Program-made: the position numbers and the translations under genes
Assembly (NCBI RefSeq): GCF_014284155.1
Contig: NZ_JACOFZ010000003.1
Coordinates: 1-64,000 of the forward strand
DNA length: 64,000 nucleotides
Origin: Affinundibacterium nitidum
GTDB lineage: Bacteria; Pseudomonadota; Gammaproteobacteria; Burkholderiales; Burkholderiaceae_D
Reading direction: 5' to 3'
The notes under the pieces: model-generated
Told to the model about the DNA's origin: nothing
Database searches by the model: none
The model's input: the letters and a program-made list of their open reading frames with translations, nothing else
Shown here: piece by piece, positions 1-10,839 of the stretch
Numbering within the stretch: position 1 is the first letter of the stretch
How the letters are laid out: the number at the start of each line of letters is the position of its first letter

Positions 1-495
1 GCAACAGTGGCGAACCAGAAGTGGTCGACGGATGTGACGGAGTTTAATGTCGCTGGTGAGAAGCTTTATCTATCACCCATTTTAGATCTGTTTAACGGCG
101 AGATCATCGCCTTTGAAACCGCAAAAAAACCCGTTTATAAAATGATTGATACGATGCTTAAAAAGGCTTTTAAACGGCTATCGCCAAAAGATCAACCGAT
201 TTTGCACTCTGACCAAGGATGGCAGTATCGCATGCAAGCATATCAAACATCACTAGCATCACGGGGTCTTGTCCAAAGTATGTCGCGCAAAGGTAATTGT
301 CTCGATAATGCCGCGATGGAGAGTTTCTTTGCCGTTTTAAAGACGGAATTTTTTTATCTCAATAAATTCACAAGTGTCGAACAACTTGAACGTGGCATCA
401 AAGAATACATTCACTACTATAATCACGAGCGAATCAAACTAAAACTGAAAGGGCTGAGTCCTGTTCAATACAGAAATCAGCCCTCCTATGTATAA
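1..495 (+). CDS. IS3-family transposase (OrfB/integrase core), 5' end outside the window
   Basis: This is the C-terminal part of a DDE transposase with a retroviral-type integrase core, which cuts and joins IS ends. The open frame already runs at base 1, so the N-terminus lies upstream of the window. Numbering from the GTG at position 7, the catalytic triad is visible as D9 (in STDVTEF), D69 (in HSDQGWQY) and E105 (in NAAMESFF). The D-E spacing of 35 residues is the IS3-family signature. The C-terminus (HYYNHERIKLKLKGLSPVQY) is also typical. The stop lies about 10 bases before the right terminal repeat, so this end of the element looks intact. Confidence 0.93.
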   Translation, partial: ATVANQKWSTDVTEFNVAGEKLYLSPILDLFNGEIIAFETAKKPVYKMIDTMLKKAFKRLSPKDQPILHSDQGWQYRMQAYQTSLASRGLVQSMSRKGNCLDNAAMESFFAVLKTEFFYLNKFTSVEQLERGIKEYIHYYNHERIKLKLKGLSPVQYRNQPSYV

Positions 496-504
496 CTAAC
501 AAAC

Positions 505-529
505 TGTCCAACTTTTTGGGGTCAGTTCA
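505..529 (+). repeat. Right terminal inverted repeat of the IS3-type element
   Basis: The stretch beginning TGTCCAACTTTTTGGGG and ending in CA just after the transposase stop matches the usual IS3/IS150-group terminal repeat. The left end is outside the window, so the partner repeat and the target-site duplication cannot be checked here. The element ends only 48 bases from the 3' end of the M48 protease gene. Confidence 0.7.
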
Positions 530-577
530 GAATCTTCCTTTTTTTATGTCCCACCGCTGAGTGATAACTGCGTCGAA

Positions 578-2572
578 TTAATTCACCGGATATTGTTGAT
601 TAACCTGTTCAGGTACAGGAGAGTCAATCGCGGCGCAAATGGTTTTAATGAGATCAACCGCATCAACCTCAAATTGTTCACCAGCTACTTGTAACAATGC
701 TCGAATGAGAAAAGGCTTAGCCAAAGGCGCTAATTGATTAAGTTGAGCTAGTGACTGTTTTACTTGAAAGTAGTCAATGCCTTGCTTAGCGACGAAGTCC
801 GATGATTGCAAACTGACTTCTTGCAAACGATTCGCCACCTCACTAAAGACCGCCTGCGCTCGCTCTCCATGCGTATGCGCCATCAAGGACAGTATCAGTG
901 CCGTTTGTGATGGCAACTCTGCGAGCTTTCCGTAGCGTAAAGGAACGACACGTCCACTCGTTTCACTCAAGCGACGTTCCAAAATCGTTTGCAGTACGAA
1001 CTCTGCTTGCGTGACCGTCTGATCAGCTATAATCAAACGACTAACCACAGCCATCATCTGTTTTTTCTGATCAATATCCAAAGAGCGCAAGGCTGGCGTC
1101 GCTAGGTCGAGTATGGGTAAGCGCGTCGCGCGGGATAAGGTTTCTGTCTGCTCCAAAAACAAGGTAGTCATGGCACACAGATGTGGCACTGATCGGTTCA
1201 GCACGTCGATCTGAACTTGATAGGCTTTTGCGTCAGCACGATCTAACAAAAGCGCATAGACCAAAGCACTCGCCGCTTGCGGATCGCGCGCAGCACCACG
1301 AATATCTTGTGGAATCGTAGTCTTAGGAGCCTCAGCTGCTGGCATTTTTTGATCTGGCGCTTGATAGCCAAATTGAGGATGAAATGCCATCGCACTATTG
1401 GAAACATCGCCCGCTAGATTCGATGCATTGATTCCTTCAGCTTTAGCTGATCCACCCGTCCACGGAATAGGATTTGCCGCAAACCCCATCGCATTTGACA
1501 TGTCTTCCTGCCCAGCCTCACTCTCTTGAGCGATGACATCAGCATTTAAGAAATCAACGGGGCGGCCGTACAAACGCTCTAAGCGTGTTTCAATCGGTGG
1601 ATGGGTCGCAAACATACCAGACAACAAACTCGGTTTCGCTGCCCCCAAAAACATGTGGGACAACTGCTCTGCATTTGGATTTTGAATGCGTGAACCACAT
1701 TGGTTAACTTTCGTCAGCCCACCAATTTTTTTCAGAGCGCCGCCAATGCCATCTGGATTGCGAGTGAACTGTACCGCACTCGCATCGGCCAAATATTCAC
1801 GTTGACGAGAAACTGCCGATTTAATCAAACGGCCGCAGAAAATGCCGATATAGCCGATCGCAAACAAAGCTGCACCGAGCGCGATCATTAATAACTGGAT
1901 CGAAGGGCCTTTCTCATCGCGACTCCGAGATGAACCAAAACGCGCTCCCCAATTGAGCAAAATTTCGCCTAAACCAGCGATCATCTGTATGCCGAACAAA
2001 ACGCCAATCAGCTTGACGTTCATACGCATATCGCCATTCATAATATGGCTAAACTCGTGACCAATCACGCCTTGTAATTCATCACGATTGAGGCGATTCA
2101 AAGTGCCGCGCGTGACTGCAACGACAGCTTCATTTTGATGATAGCCCGCAGCGAAAGCATTAATCGCTTCCTCTTGATCAAGAATATAAACCTTAGGGCA
2201 GGCAATCCCTGAAGCCAAAGCCATTTCTTCTACGATATTCAGCAAACGGCGCTCTTGTCGATCACGCGAATTAGGATCAACTAAACGCCCACCGGCCATC
2301 TCAGCAACGGCGTCACCGCCGTCCTTGAGTTGTGCCATCTGGAATAAACTACCACCGGCAATAACCAAGATCGTCACGATCGAAATGGCAAGAAAATATC
2401 CCTTGGGATAAACATGTACCGCGGCAAAATGTCCACCGCCCTTGGTCCAAATCCACAAGCCGGCTGCGACGAAATTCACGGCGACCACGATGGCGACGAC
2501 CGCTAACAAAAACAAGAACAAAAGTTTCTTGCTTTCACGGTGTGCTTGATCTTGGTGCTCGAAAAAATTCAT
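578..2572 (-). CDS. Large membrane M48 (HtpX-like) zinc metalloprotease
   Basis: A membrane-embedded zinc protease with a cytoplasmic active site, by analogy with HtpX. Two membrane segments lie at about residues 17-42 and 57-79. The zinc motif HEFSH is at 172-176, two more hydrophobic segments lie at about 185-208 and 226-248, and the third ligand is E259 in REYLADA. Classical HtpX is about 290 residues; this protein has 664. The extra C-terminal 330 or so residues are soluble and of unknown role. The ATG follows a GAGG ribosome site. The gene sits 35 bases after lemA in the same direction, and LemA/M48 pairs recur in proteobacteria. Confidence 0.9.
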   Translation of the reverse strand: MNFFEHQDQAHRESKKLLFLFLLAVVAIVVAVNFVAAGLWIWTKGGGHFAAVHVYPKGYFLAISIVTILVIAGGSLFQMAQLKDGGDAVAEMAGGRLVDPNSRDRQERRLLNIVEEMALASGIACPKVYILDQEEAINAFAAGYHQNEAVVAVTRGTLNRLNRDELQGVIGHEFSHIMNGDMRMNVKLIGVLFGIQMIAGLGEILLNWGARFGSSRSRDEKGPSIQLLMIALGAALFAIGYIGIFCGRLIKSAVSRQREYLADASAVQFTRNPDGIGGALKKIGGLTKVNQCGSRIQNPNAEQLSHMFLGAAKPSLLSGMFATHPPIETRLERLYGRPVDFLNADVIAQESEAGQEDMSNAMGFAANPIPWTGGSAKAEGINASNLAGDVSNSAMAFHPQFGYQAPDQKMPAAEAPKTTIPQDIRGAARDPQAASALVYALLLDRADAKAYQVQIDVLNRSVPHLCAMTTLFLEQTETLSRATRLPILDLATPALRSLDIDQKKQMMAVVSRLIIADQTVTQAEFVLQTILERRLSETSGRVVPLRYGKLAELPSQTALILSLMAHTHGERAQAVFSEVANRLQEVSLQSSDFVAKQGIDYFQVKQSLAQLNQLAPLAKPFLIRALLQVAGEQFEVDAVDLIKTICAAIDSPVPEQVNQQYPVN

Positions 2573-2607
2573 CGTGGCCTCGGCTTGGACAGATACTTAC
2601 CAGGTTC

Positions 2608-3195
2608 TTAGAAAGATACTTTAACGGCTTTACGTTCTTCAGGTGCTTCAGTCGCCTGCAATAATTCACCGGCTTTGAAACCGAACATGCCTGCAAAAAT
2701 ATTACCCGGGAACTGCTCGATCGAGGTGTTGTACTGCATTACGCTGTCGTTGTAAGCTTGACGTGCGAAAGAAATTTTGTTTTCTGTGCTGGTTAACTCT
2801 TCGGTCAACTGCAACATGTTTTCGTTCGCTTTGAGATCTGGGTAGGCCTCAGACAACGCAAACATCTTGCCCAGTGAAGATGCCAATGCCCCCTCGGAAC
2901 GAGACAAAGCTTGTACTGCGGTCGCATCGCTTGGATCGGCAGAAACTTGCGCATTGGCTGTCACCGCTTGGTTGCGTGCTTGGATAACGGCTTCCAAGGT
3001 TTCGCGCTCATGCTTCATATAGCCTTTGGCGACCTCGACCAAATTCGGGATCAAGTCATAGCGACGTTTCAGTTGCACATCGATTTGTGCGTAACCATTT
3101 TTAAAACGATTGCGCCCTGCCACCATGCTGTTATAGGTGGATATTGCCCAAAAAATCACGCCGGCAATGACGACTAAAGTAATGATAAGTCCCAT
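2608..3195 (-). CDS. lemA: LemA family protein
   Basis: LemA proteins have one N-terminal membrane anchor and a helical-bundle domain; their molecular role is unsettled. Here the anchor is at residues 2-22. The family segment FKNGYAQIDVQLKRRYDLIP follows, and the long helices run to about residue 165. At 195 residues the length is normal. AGGAG lies just before the ATG. It is the first gene of a pair with the downstream M48 protease, which suggests that the two act together at the inner membrane. Confidence 0.93.
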   Translation of the reverse strand: MGLIITLVVIAGVIFWAISTYNSMVAGRNRFKNGYAQIDVQLKRRYDLIPNLVEVAKGYMKHERETLEAVIQARNQAVTANAQVSADPSDATAVQALSRSEGALASSLGKMFALSEAYPDLKANENMLQLTEELTSTENKISFARQAYNDSVMQYNTSIEQFPGNIFAGMFGFKAGELLQATEAPEERKAVKVSF

Positions 3196-3212
3196 GTTAA
3201 ATTCTCCTATTG

Positions 3213-3253
3213 GAAAAAAAAGACCGTCGCACTTTTTATATTGAGACGGTCTT
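3213..3253 (-). terminator. Intrinsic terminator after dolP
   Basis: On the minus strand the arms AAGACCGTC and GACGGTCTT (3245-3253 and 3220-3228) form a 9-bp stem followed at once by a run of U. It lies between the dolP stop and the lemA start, so it ends the diaA-dolP transcript and separates it from lemA. Confidence 0.75.
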
Positions 3254-3266
3254 GAATGATTCGGAA

Positions 3267-4590
<1,324 letters not shown>

Positions 4591-4674
4591 TCACGAAATT
4601 ACCATGCGATGTGGAAAGTGTTATTTGCAGATTTGCAGGCTTCATGCCTTGATTTTACTGTAAAACAGCAGTTT

Positions 4675-5061
4675 CTAAGCTGAAATGATATTTTTCAGCC
4701 ATTGTAGCTGTTCGCCTTCGATGGCGACGAGATCAAAGCGACATGGGGGTTGAGTTCGTAGCCCTTGCAAATAGATTTGAGCTGCATGAATCAAGCGTTT
4801 CTGTTTTGCTGCAGTAACACTAGCAATAGCGCCTCCAAAACGAGCATCTGCCCGCTGTCTGACCTCAACAAAGACTAAGAAGCCTGCATCCCGCATGATC
4901 AGATCAATTTCTCCGCCCTTGCAGAGAAAACTACGTTGCACCAATTGCAAACCCTGCGCTTGTAAATACACCAAAGCGCGCTCTTCAGCGGCATCTCCAC
5001 TACGCTGTTTGGGGGTGCGAATCGCTGCTAAGCGTTTAGTCAGCCAATTTGACTCTGGCAT
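4675..5061 (-). CDS. YraN family (UPF0102) putative endonuclease-fold protein
   Basis: A small protein with the PD-(D/E)XK-like UPF0102 fold and no settled function. The signature GGEIDLIMRD...LVFVEVRQR holds the expected E, D and ExK residues of the nuclease-type core. I chose the ATG at 5061 (128 residues, AGGGA upstream) over a TTG at 5070. It is divergent from rsmI with about 45 bases between starts, as in many beta- and gammaproteobacteria. Confidence 0.88.
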   Translation of the reverse strand: MPESNWLTKRLAAIRTPKQRSGDAAEERALVYLQAQGLQLVQRSFLCKGGEIDLIMRDAGFLVFVEVRQRADARFGGAIASVTAAKQKRLIHAAQIYLQGLRTQPPCRFDLVAIEGEQLQWLKNIISA

Positions 5062-5107
5062 AGCGTACAATCCCTGAATCTTTGATCTTCATCATTCATC
5101 TCCCGTC

Positions 5108-6019
5108 ATGAGCCAAGAATCTGCTGCGACGTTTAATCCTAGTGCTCTGTTTGAGTCTGTCCATCAGCAGACTTATCCTAACGCGACTCTGTATATTATT
5201 GCAACACCTATTGGCAATAGTGCGGATATCTCTTTACGCGCTTTGCATGTTTTGCAGATCGCTGATGCTGTCGCTTGCGAAGATACACGCAATACCGCGC
5301 AACTGCTAACACGCTATGGTCTGCATAAACCGCTGATCGCAGCGCATATGCATAATGAGCATGAAGTAGCGGAGAAAATAATTCAAAGACTAGAAGCGGG
5401 TGAACGTATCGCACTAGTATCGGATGCGGGAACACCGGCGGTATCGGATCCAGGTGCCATCATTGTGGATGCCGTACGCAAGGCAGGTTTACGAGTCTCA
5501 CCATTACCAGGCGCATCTGCAGCGATTAGCGCCCTCTCCGCCAGCGGCTTAATTAATGATCGCTTCTACTTCGTCGGTTTTCTCCCAAGCAAAGCTGGAC
5601 AGCGCGACACTTGTTTACAATCTTTGGTCGCCATCCCTGCGACACTGATTTTTTACGAAGCACCGCATCGTATTATGGAAAGTACGAAAGCGTTATTAGA
5701 AAACTTTGGTCCCGACCGACGCATCGTGTTTGCCCGTGAAGTCACCAAGTTATTTGAGGAAATTCATCGCTGCAGCCTAGGTGAAGCAGCCGACTGGTTG
5801 GCGCAAGATGCGCACCGCGAAAAAGGTGAATATGTGGTGTTGGTGGAAGGTATGCCAGAGGCCGATGCCGACGATCTACTTGAGGCAAAACGGGTACTGA
5901 CCATACTTCTTGAGGAACTCTCCGTCAAACAAGCTGCCAATCTAGCGGCGCAAATCACAGGCAAAAAGAAAAATGCTCTGTATCAAATTGCCTTAGACAT
6001 GAAGGCAGACGAAGAGTAA
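5108..6019 (+). CDS. rsmI: 16S rRNA (cytidine(1402)-2'-O)-methyltransferase RsmI
   Basis: RsmI methylates the 2'-O of C1402 in the 16S rRNA decoding centre using SAM. Family motifs are all present: IATPIGN, CEDTRNT, LVSDAGTPAVSDPG and PLPGASA, followed by the conserved FYEAPHRI. The protein has 303 residues, slightly longer than E. coli RsmI because of about 25 extra N-terminal residues. It is divergent from yraN and convergent with rlpA, whose stop lies 12 bases away. Confidence 0.95.
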   Translation: MSQESAATFNPSALFESVHQQTYPNATLYIIATPIGNSADISLRALHVLQIADAVACEDTRNTAQLLTRYGLHKPLIAAHMHNEHEVAEKIIQRLEAGERIALVSDAGTPAVSDPGAIIVDAVRKAGLRVSPLPGASAAISALSASGLINDRFYFVGFLPSKAGQRDTCLQSLVAIPATLIFYEAPHRIMESTKALLENFGPDRRIVFAREVTKLFEEIHRCSLGEAADWLAQDAHREKGEYVVLVEGMPEADADDLLEAKRVLTILLEELSVKQAANLAAQITGKKKNALYQIALDMKADEE

Positions 6020-6031
6020 ACAAAACTTAAC

Positions 6032-7135
6032 TTAGCGCTGCACAATAATTGGCTTGGCCACTGCATTGCCAATTTTTTCCAACATGGTTTGCGCATCAAT
6101 ACGATTTGCAAAAGGTCCGGCTTGTAAGCGATAGAGATTCCCCTGCTGAATGATCTCGAAGACTAAATCGAGCGAACCGATCTGGTCTCGGATTTTCTGT
6201 TGGAGTTGATCTCGGCTCATTTCTGCATTGGCACGGATACCAAAAGCAGCAAATTGCAAATAGAAAGCGGAAGCAGCCTCAACTGGCTTGGTCTGCGAAA
6301 TCACTGAGTTCGCATTTGCTTGCATTTCATTACCCGAAACACTTTTCTCGGCAATCTTTGAATTGAGATTCTTATCCAACTTCGCTTTGTCGATGAGAAC
6401 CTGACGCTCACGCTCGACGGCTTTATCTGCGGCCAAAGAATTGTCCGCCGCACTCTGCTCTGTTTGGGCGATTTGATTCTTGCGATTCTCCGCCATACGC
6501 GCGATATCTTCGGGCAATAGGCGTTCGATCTCAATCTCGCTACTTCCCTTGCCGATGTAGCCTAATTTGAGTGCGGCTGTGTAAGACAAGTCCATGACAC
6601 GATTAGAATGGAAAGGGCCACGATCATTGATGCGCACAATAATCTGCTTACCGTTGGCGACATTAGTGACGCGTGCATACGAGGGTATAGGCAAAATAGG
6701 ATGCGCAGCGGTGATCTTAAACATATCATAAGGTTCACCTGATGAGGTTCGCTTGCCATGAAACTTCTTACCATACCAACTAGCGATACCGCGTTGCTTG
6801 AACGGCGTGATATTGTCATTTAGCGGTGTATAGGTTTTACCGAACACTTGATACGGTTTATTGCCGGTCCGAGAATAAGGCTCAAGCGTCGGCACTGGGT
6901 CGGGCGTTTTATCTAAATTAGCGGGTATATTTTCACCGGGACCATCGTCTTGATAGTATCCACCACGGCTAGGGCTGCTATTCGGACTAGCGGGTTTTTC
7001 ACCTGCAACAGAACTACTGTCAGGCTTACTCGCAATTGGTTTGCCAGCAGGCTTAGGGGCGACTTTCGGCGCACTTGAACACGCGCCCAGAGCCAATACT
7101 AATGCAACAGCAGATAATCGACAAATGAATTGCAT
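6032..7135 (-). CDS. rlpA: RlpA: septal-ring lytic transglycosylase lipoprotein with SPOR domain
   Basis: RlpA cleaves denuded peptidoglycan glycan strands at the septum. A lipobox (LALGAC) ends the signal peptide near residue 19. A Pro/Ser-rich linker follows, then the double-psi beta-barrel domain (about residues 100-190) with GIASWYG and NDRGPF. A C-terminal SPOR domain (about 288-366) binds peptidoglycan. The start is the ATG at 7135, which shares a base with the rodA stop (TGATG), so translation is coupled. It is the last gene of the rod-shape operon. Confidence 0.94.
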   Translation of the reverse strand: MQFICRLSAVALVLALGACSSAPKVAPKPAGKPIASKPDSSSVAGEKPASPNSSPSRGGYYQDDGPGENIPANLDKTPDPVPTLEPYSRTGNKPYQVFGKTYTPLNDNITPFKQRGIASWYGKKFHGKRTSSGEPYDMFKITAAHPILPIPSYARVTNVANGKQIIVRINDRGPFHSNRVMDLSYTAALKLGYIGKGSSEIEIERLLPEDIARMAENRKNQIAQTEQSAADNSLAADKAVERERQVLIDKAKLDKNLNSKIAEKSVSGNEMQANANSVISQTKPVEAASAFYLQFAAFGIRANAEMSRDQLQQKIRDQIGSLDLVFEIIQQGNLYRLQAGPFANRIDAQTMLEKIGNAVAKPIIVQR

Positions 7136-8244
7136 CAAGACTTCATCAATCCTCGATGATGCTGCACGCTCATCAAAATACCGAGTCCCATGCCTAAGGT
7201 CATCATCGCTGTACCGCCAAAACTCACAAAAGGTAATGGCACACCCACCACCGGTAAGATGCCAACCACCATGCCCAAATTCACGAAGGCATAGGTGAAG
7301 AAAATTGCTGTGACGGCGCCCGCCATCAGGCGTGCAAACATGGTCGGCGCGTTGGCGGCGATCATCAGGCCGCGCACCACCACCAAGAAATACAGTGTCA
7401 CCAGAAATAGACTACCGAAAAAACCAAACTCTTCGAGATAAACCGCCGAAATAAAATCGGTCGTATGTTCGGGAATGAATTCAAGATGCGACTGGGTCCC
7501 ATTCTTCCAACCCTTCCCTGTCGTTCCACCCGAACCGACAGCAATAATCGACTGGATGATATGAAAGCCTTTACCAAGCGCATCTTTGGTGGGGTCGAGC
7601 ATAATCATGACACGATCTTTTTGATAATCATGTAAGCGTGGCCAAACCACAGTTGGGACAAGGATCAACGCCGCGAGAAATAAACCAATCAACAAGCGCC
7701 ATGATAGGCCCGCTAAAAAAATCACGGTGAAGCCGACCGCACCGACCAATAATGCCGTCCCTAGGTCTGGCTGCTTCACGATTAAGCCAAGCGGAATCGC
7801 CAATATCAACGCAGCTACACCGAAATCCTTCCAGCGCAAAGTACCTTCGCGTTTTTGAAAATACCACGCCAACATCAGAGGTACCGCGATCTTCAGAATC
7901 TCAGACGGTTGAATATCAAAACCAATATGCAACCAACGACGCGCACCTTTTTTAATGACTCCAAACAACGCAACAGCAATCAGCAAGGAAACACCCACTG
8001 CATAAATAGGGATGGCAAAACGCATCAAGGTTTGTGGTGGCACGTTCGCAATAAACCACATCACAAAGAAGGCGATCACAATATTGCGTAGATGATTTTC
8101 GAGACGTCCAGGAAAATCGATACCAGCCGAATACATGGTCACAATACCCGTGCTGACAATCAAGAAAATCAAGATCGCCAGTGGCACATCAAACACCATA
8201 AAGTAAGCACGAAAGCGTTGCCAGTAGACGGATTTATTTTCCAT
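7135..8244 (-). CDS. rodA: RodA: SEDS peptidoglycan polymerase of the elongasome
   Basis: RodA polymerises lipid II into glycan strands during cell elongation and pairs with PBP2. The 369-residue protein has about ten membrane segments and the SEDS hallmarks, including the stretch KQPDLGTALL with its conserved Asp and the C-terminal GVPLPFVSFGGT. It starts 1 base after the mrdA stop and overlaps rlpA by one base, in the standard order mreBCD-mrdA-rodA-rlpA. Confidence 0.96.
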   Translation of the reverse strand: MENKSVYWQRFRAYFMVFDVPLAILIFLIVSTGIVTMYSAGIDFPGRLENHLRNIVIAFFVMWFIANVPPQTLMRFAIPIYAVGVSLLIAVALFGVIKKGARRWLHIGFDIQPSEILKIAVPLMLAWYFQKREGTLRWKDFGVAALILAIPLGLIVKQPDLGTALLVGAVGFTVIFLAGLSWRLLIGLFLAALILVPTVVWPRLHDYQKDRVMIMLDPTKDALGKGFHIIQSIIAVGSGGTTGKGWKNGTQSHLEFIPEHTTDFISAVYLEEFGFFGSLFLVTLYFLVVVRGLMIAANAPTMFARLMAGAVTAIFFTYAFVNLGMVVGILPVVGVPLPFVSFGGTAMMTLGMGLGILMSVQHHRGLMKS

Positions 8245-8245
8245 G

Positions 8246-10291
8246 TCACTTCCTCTTTACAGGATTCGTTGCTGGAACCGAGGCTGGTGTTGCTGGTGCA
8301 GCCATCGGCAGGGAAGCAGAGGTCGCTGGGGCAGACGCTGGTGGTGTAACTAATTTACTCGGTGGCAAAGCATCATCAATTTCATCATTTTCTACAGCGG
8401 CGGCCGCCTGAGCGGCTGCCATCGCTTTCGCTTTATCGTCTGGACGTTTGCCCAATAAGAAGTAGTCAAATGCCTTACGCACGATAGGCGCAGCAGCCGC
8501 AGCACCTTTACCGCCATTTTCAACAATAATGGCGACAGCGATTTTAGGTTTGTCAGCCGGCGCAAATGAAATGTACCAAGCATGATCACGATAACGCTCC
8601 GCGATTTTGCTGGCATCGTATTTTTCACCCTTTTTCATACCAATAACCTGCGCAGTTCCAGTCTTACCTCCGGCCACATATTCAGCATTTAAAAAGGCAG
8701 TACGCCCGGTACCCTCTTTCGACACACCGACCATCGCATGTTTAATGATTTCGATATTCTCTGGTTTGAGCGGGATACGTGCACTCTCTTTTGGTACCGT
8801 CAACACGCGCTCTTTCGAATGTGGGTCTTCGATAATCTTGACCAGATGTGGCTTCATCACGATGCCGCCATTTACGAGAGTCGCCATCGCATGTGCCATC
8901 TGCAAAGGCGTAAAAGTGTTCTGTCCTTGTCCGATCCCCAAAGAAATCGTGTCACCCAAAATCCACCGTTGTTGCGCGGGCTTTTTGAAGGCTTTGCGTT
9001 TCCATTCACTCGACGGTAATAGGCCACGACGTTCATTTTCCAAATCAATGCCAGTGATCTGGCCCAGACCAAATTGCTTCATGAAGTCATGCATCACGTC
9101 GACGCCAAGATCATTCGCTAATTGATAAAAATACGTATCGCAGGAATGCACCACCGCGCGATACATATCCACCATGCCGTGGCCGCCGACTTTATCGTCG
9201 TTAAACGTGTGATTACCGAAAACAAAATATCCTGGATCCGAAATCGCTTGTGCTGCCGTGCGCTTACCTGATTCAAGCGCTAACAGCGCCATGAAGGGTT
9301 TATAAGTTGAGCCCGGTGCGTATGCGCCTGTTAGTGGGCGATTTAAGAGGGGAATGTCTTCTGAGGTATTGAGCTCATGCCAGCTTTGCTGGTCAATGCC
9401 TTCAACGAACAAGTTAGGATCAAAGGTGGGTTTGGACACGAAAGCTAAGACATCGCCCGTTTCTGGCTCAATCGCCACCATTGCACCACGCCTATCCCCA
9501 AACGCTTCTTCGATCACTTTCTGCAATTCGATATCGACCGAAAGAATAAGATTCTTGCCGGAGTTTGGTGCCGTACGCGAAAGTGTTCTGACAGCTCGAC
9601 CTCCAGCAGAGATTTCAACCTCCTCCACACCGGTCACACCATGCAACATCTTTTCGTAACTTTTCTCTAAACCTTCTTTACCGATATACAGCGTACCTTT
9701 GTAGTTGGCGGCATCTTCGCTATCGTCAAGATTTTCAGCTTCTTTCTTATTGATACGACCGATGTAGCCGATCACATGCGATGCCGTTTCACCCAAAGGA
9801 TATTGACGGAACAAACGTGCTTGAATTTCAACGCCAGGAAAGCGAAAACGTTGCGCCGTGAAGCGCGCTACTTCTTCATCGGACAAACGAGTACGAATCG
9901 GCAAGCTCTCGAAACTCTTTGATTCTTCCATCAGTTTGCGCAGACGCTTACGATGCTTGGGTTGAATATCGACCAAGGCAGAGAGCTCGTCGATTAGTAC
10001 ATCCATGTCTTTGGTAATTTTTGACGGCGTAATTTCCAAAGTGTAAGCGGAAAAGTTACGTGCCAAGACCACACCATTACGGTCAAGAATCAAACCTCGA
10101 TTGGGGACGATAGGAACGACCGAAATACGATTTTCGTTAGCTTTGGTCGCATATACCTCGTGTTTAACAATTTGCAGCCAAACGTATCGACCGATCAAGA
10201 CCGAAAAACAAACCGTCGCGAAAATACCGATCACCAACAGGCGCATGCGGAACAAATACAGTTCACGTTCGGTATTTTTTAACTCAGTCAT
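8246..10291 (-). CDS. mrdA: PBP2: peptidoglycan D,D-transpeptidase MrdA
   Basis: PBP2 cross-links new peptidoglycan in the elongasome. One N-terminal membrane helix (about residues 15-40) is followed by the dimerisation/pedestal domain and a transpeptidase domain. The active-site serine is S328 in STYK, the second motif is SCD and the third is KTGTAQ near residue 560. The C-terminus carries an extra Ala/Pro-rich tail of about 60 residues, common in Burkholderiales PBP2. It is followed directly by rodA, its polymerase partner. Confidence 0.96.
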   Translation of the reverse strand: MTELKNTERELYLFRMRLLVIGIFATVCFSVLIGRYVWLQIVKHEVYATKANENRISVVPIVPNRGLILDRNGVVLARNFSAYTLEITPSKITKDMDVLIDELSALVDIQPKHRKRLRKLMEESKSFESLPIRTRLSDEEVARFTAQRFRFPGVEIQARLFRQYPLGETASHVIGYIGRINKKEAENLDDSEDAANYKGTLYIGKEGLEKSYEKMLHGVTGVEEVEISAGGRAVRTLSRTAPNSGKNLILSVDIELQKVIEEAFGDRRGAMVAIEPETGDVLAFVSKPTFDPNLFVEGIDQQSWHELNTSEDIPLLNRPLTGAYAPGSTYKPFMALLALESGKRTAAQAISDPGYFVFGNHTFNDDKVGGHGMVDMYRAVVHSCDTYFYQLANDLGVDVMHDFMKQFGLGQITGIDLENERRGLLPSSEWKRKAFKKPAQQRWILGDTISLGIGQGQNTFTPLQMAHAMATLVNGGIVMKPHLVKIIEDPHSKERVLTVPKESARIPLKPENIEIIKHAMVGVSKEGTGRTAFLNAEYVAGGKTGTAQVIGMKKGEKYDASKIAERYRDHAWYISFAPADKPKIAVAIIVENGGKGAAAAAPIVRKAFDYFLLGKRPDDKAKAMAAAQAAAAVENDEIDDALPPSKLVTPPASAPATSASLPMAAPATPASVPATNPVKRK

Positions 10292-10316
10292 GGAAACATT
10301 CAGTGCAAAAGAGTGA

Positions 10317-10835
10317 CTAGATTGGGCGTGTTTCGTCTTTATCGACTGGACGGCGTTGTGGTGCTAACAGTAACCATGTGGCAATTGGCCATAACGCAGT
10401 GGTCACCGCACATTCCAAGAAATAGAGCCAACCGGGAAAATGCGAATCTGAAGAAATCACAAGGCGCACGCCAAGCTTAATCACCAAAATACCGAGGAAG
10501 AGCGGGAATACTTGAAAGCTCTGCACCAAAGGTGGGAACCACAACACGCGACGATGAATCGAAATCGCAAAGTAGGAAAGTAAGGTGTAAGCGAGTGCAT
10601 TTTCACCGAGGTAGACCGCATCGTGTACGTCCATCAACAAACCCATGGTGAAGGCGATACCTATCCCCACTTTGCGCGGCTGGTGAATACTCCAAAAAAC
10701 CAAGACCAAGGCCACGAAATCGGGAATACCAACCGAGAAGCCCCAAGGCAATAGGTTCAAGACGAAAGCTACTATCAGGCTAAAGATAATAAATATCGGA
10801 TTGACCGGTTGTAAAATGTATTGAGGATGATTCAT
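10317..10835 (-). CDS. mreD: Rod shape-determining protein MreD
   Basis: MreD is a small integral membrane protein of the elongasome that works with MreC. I chose the ATG at 10835 (172 residues) because AAGGAG stands about 10 bases upstream; a longer TTG-started frame would overlap mreC without a ribosome site. About five hydrophobic segments are visible. It starts 4 bases after the mreC stop and is followed by mrdA after 25 bases. Confidence 0.92.
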   Translation of the reverse strand: MNHPQYILQPVNPIFIIFSLIVAFVLNLLPWGFSVGIPDFVALVLVFWSIHQPRKVGIGIAFTMGLLMDVHDAVYLGENALAYTLLSYFAISIHRRVLWFPPLVQSFQVFPLFLGILVIKLGVRLVISSDSHFPGWLYFLECAVTTALWPIATWLLLAPQRRPVDKDETRPI

Positions 10836-10839
10836 CAAC

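Larger units (their letters stand above)
1..529 (+). mobile_element. IS3-family insertion sequence, right-hand part
   Basis: The transposase C-terminus and its terminal repeat together define the right part of an IS3-type element. The left part is cut off by the window edge. Nothing in the visible part is frameshifted, so the element may be active. Confidence 0.8.
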
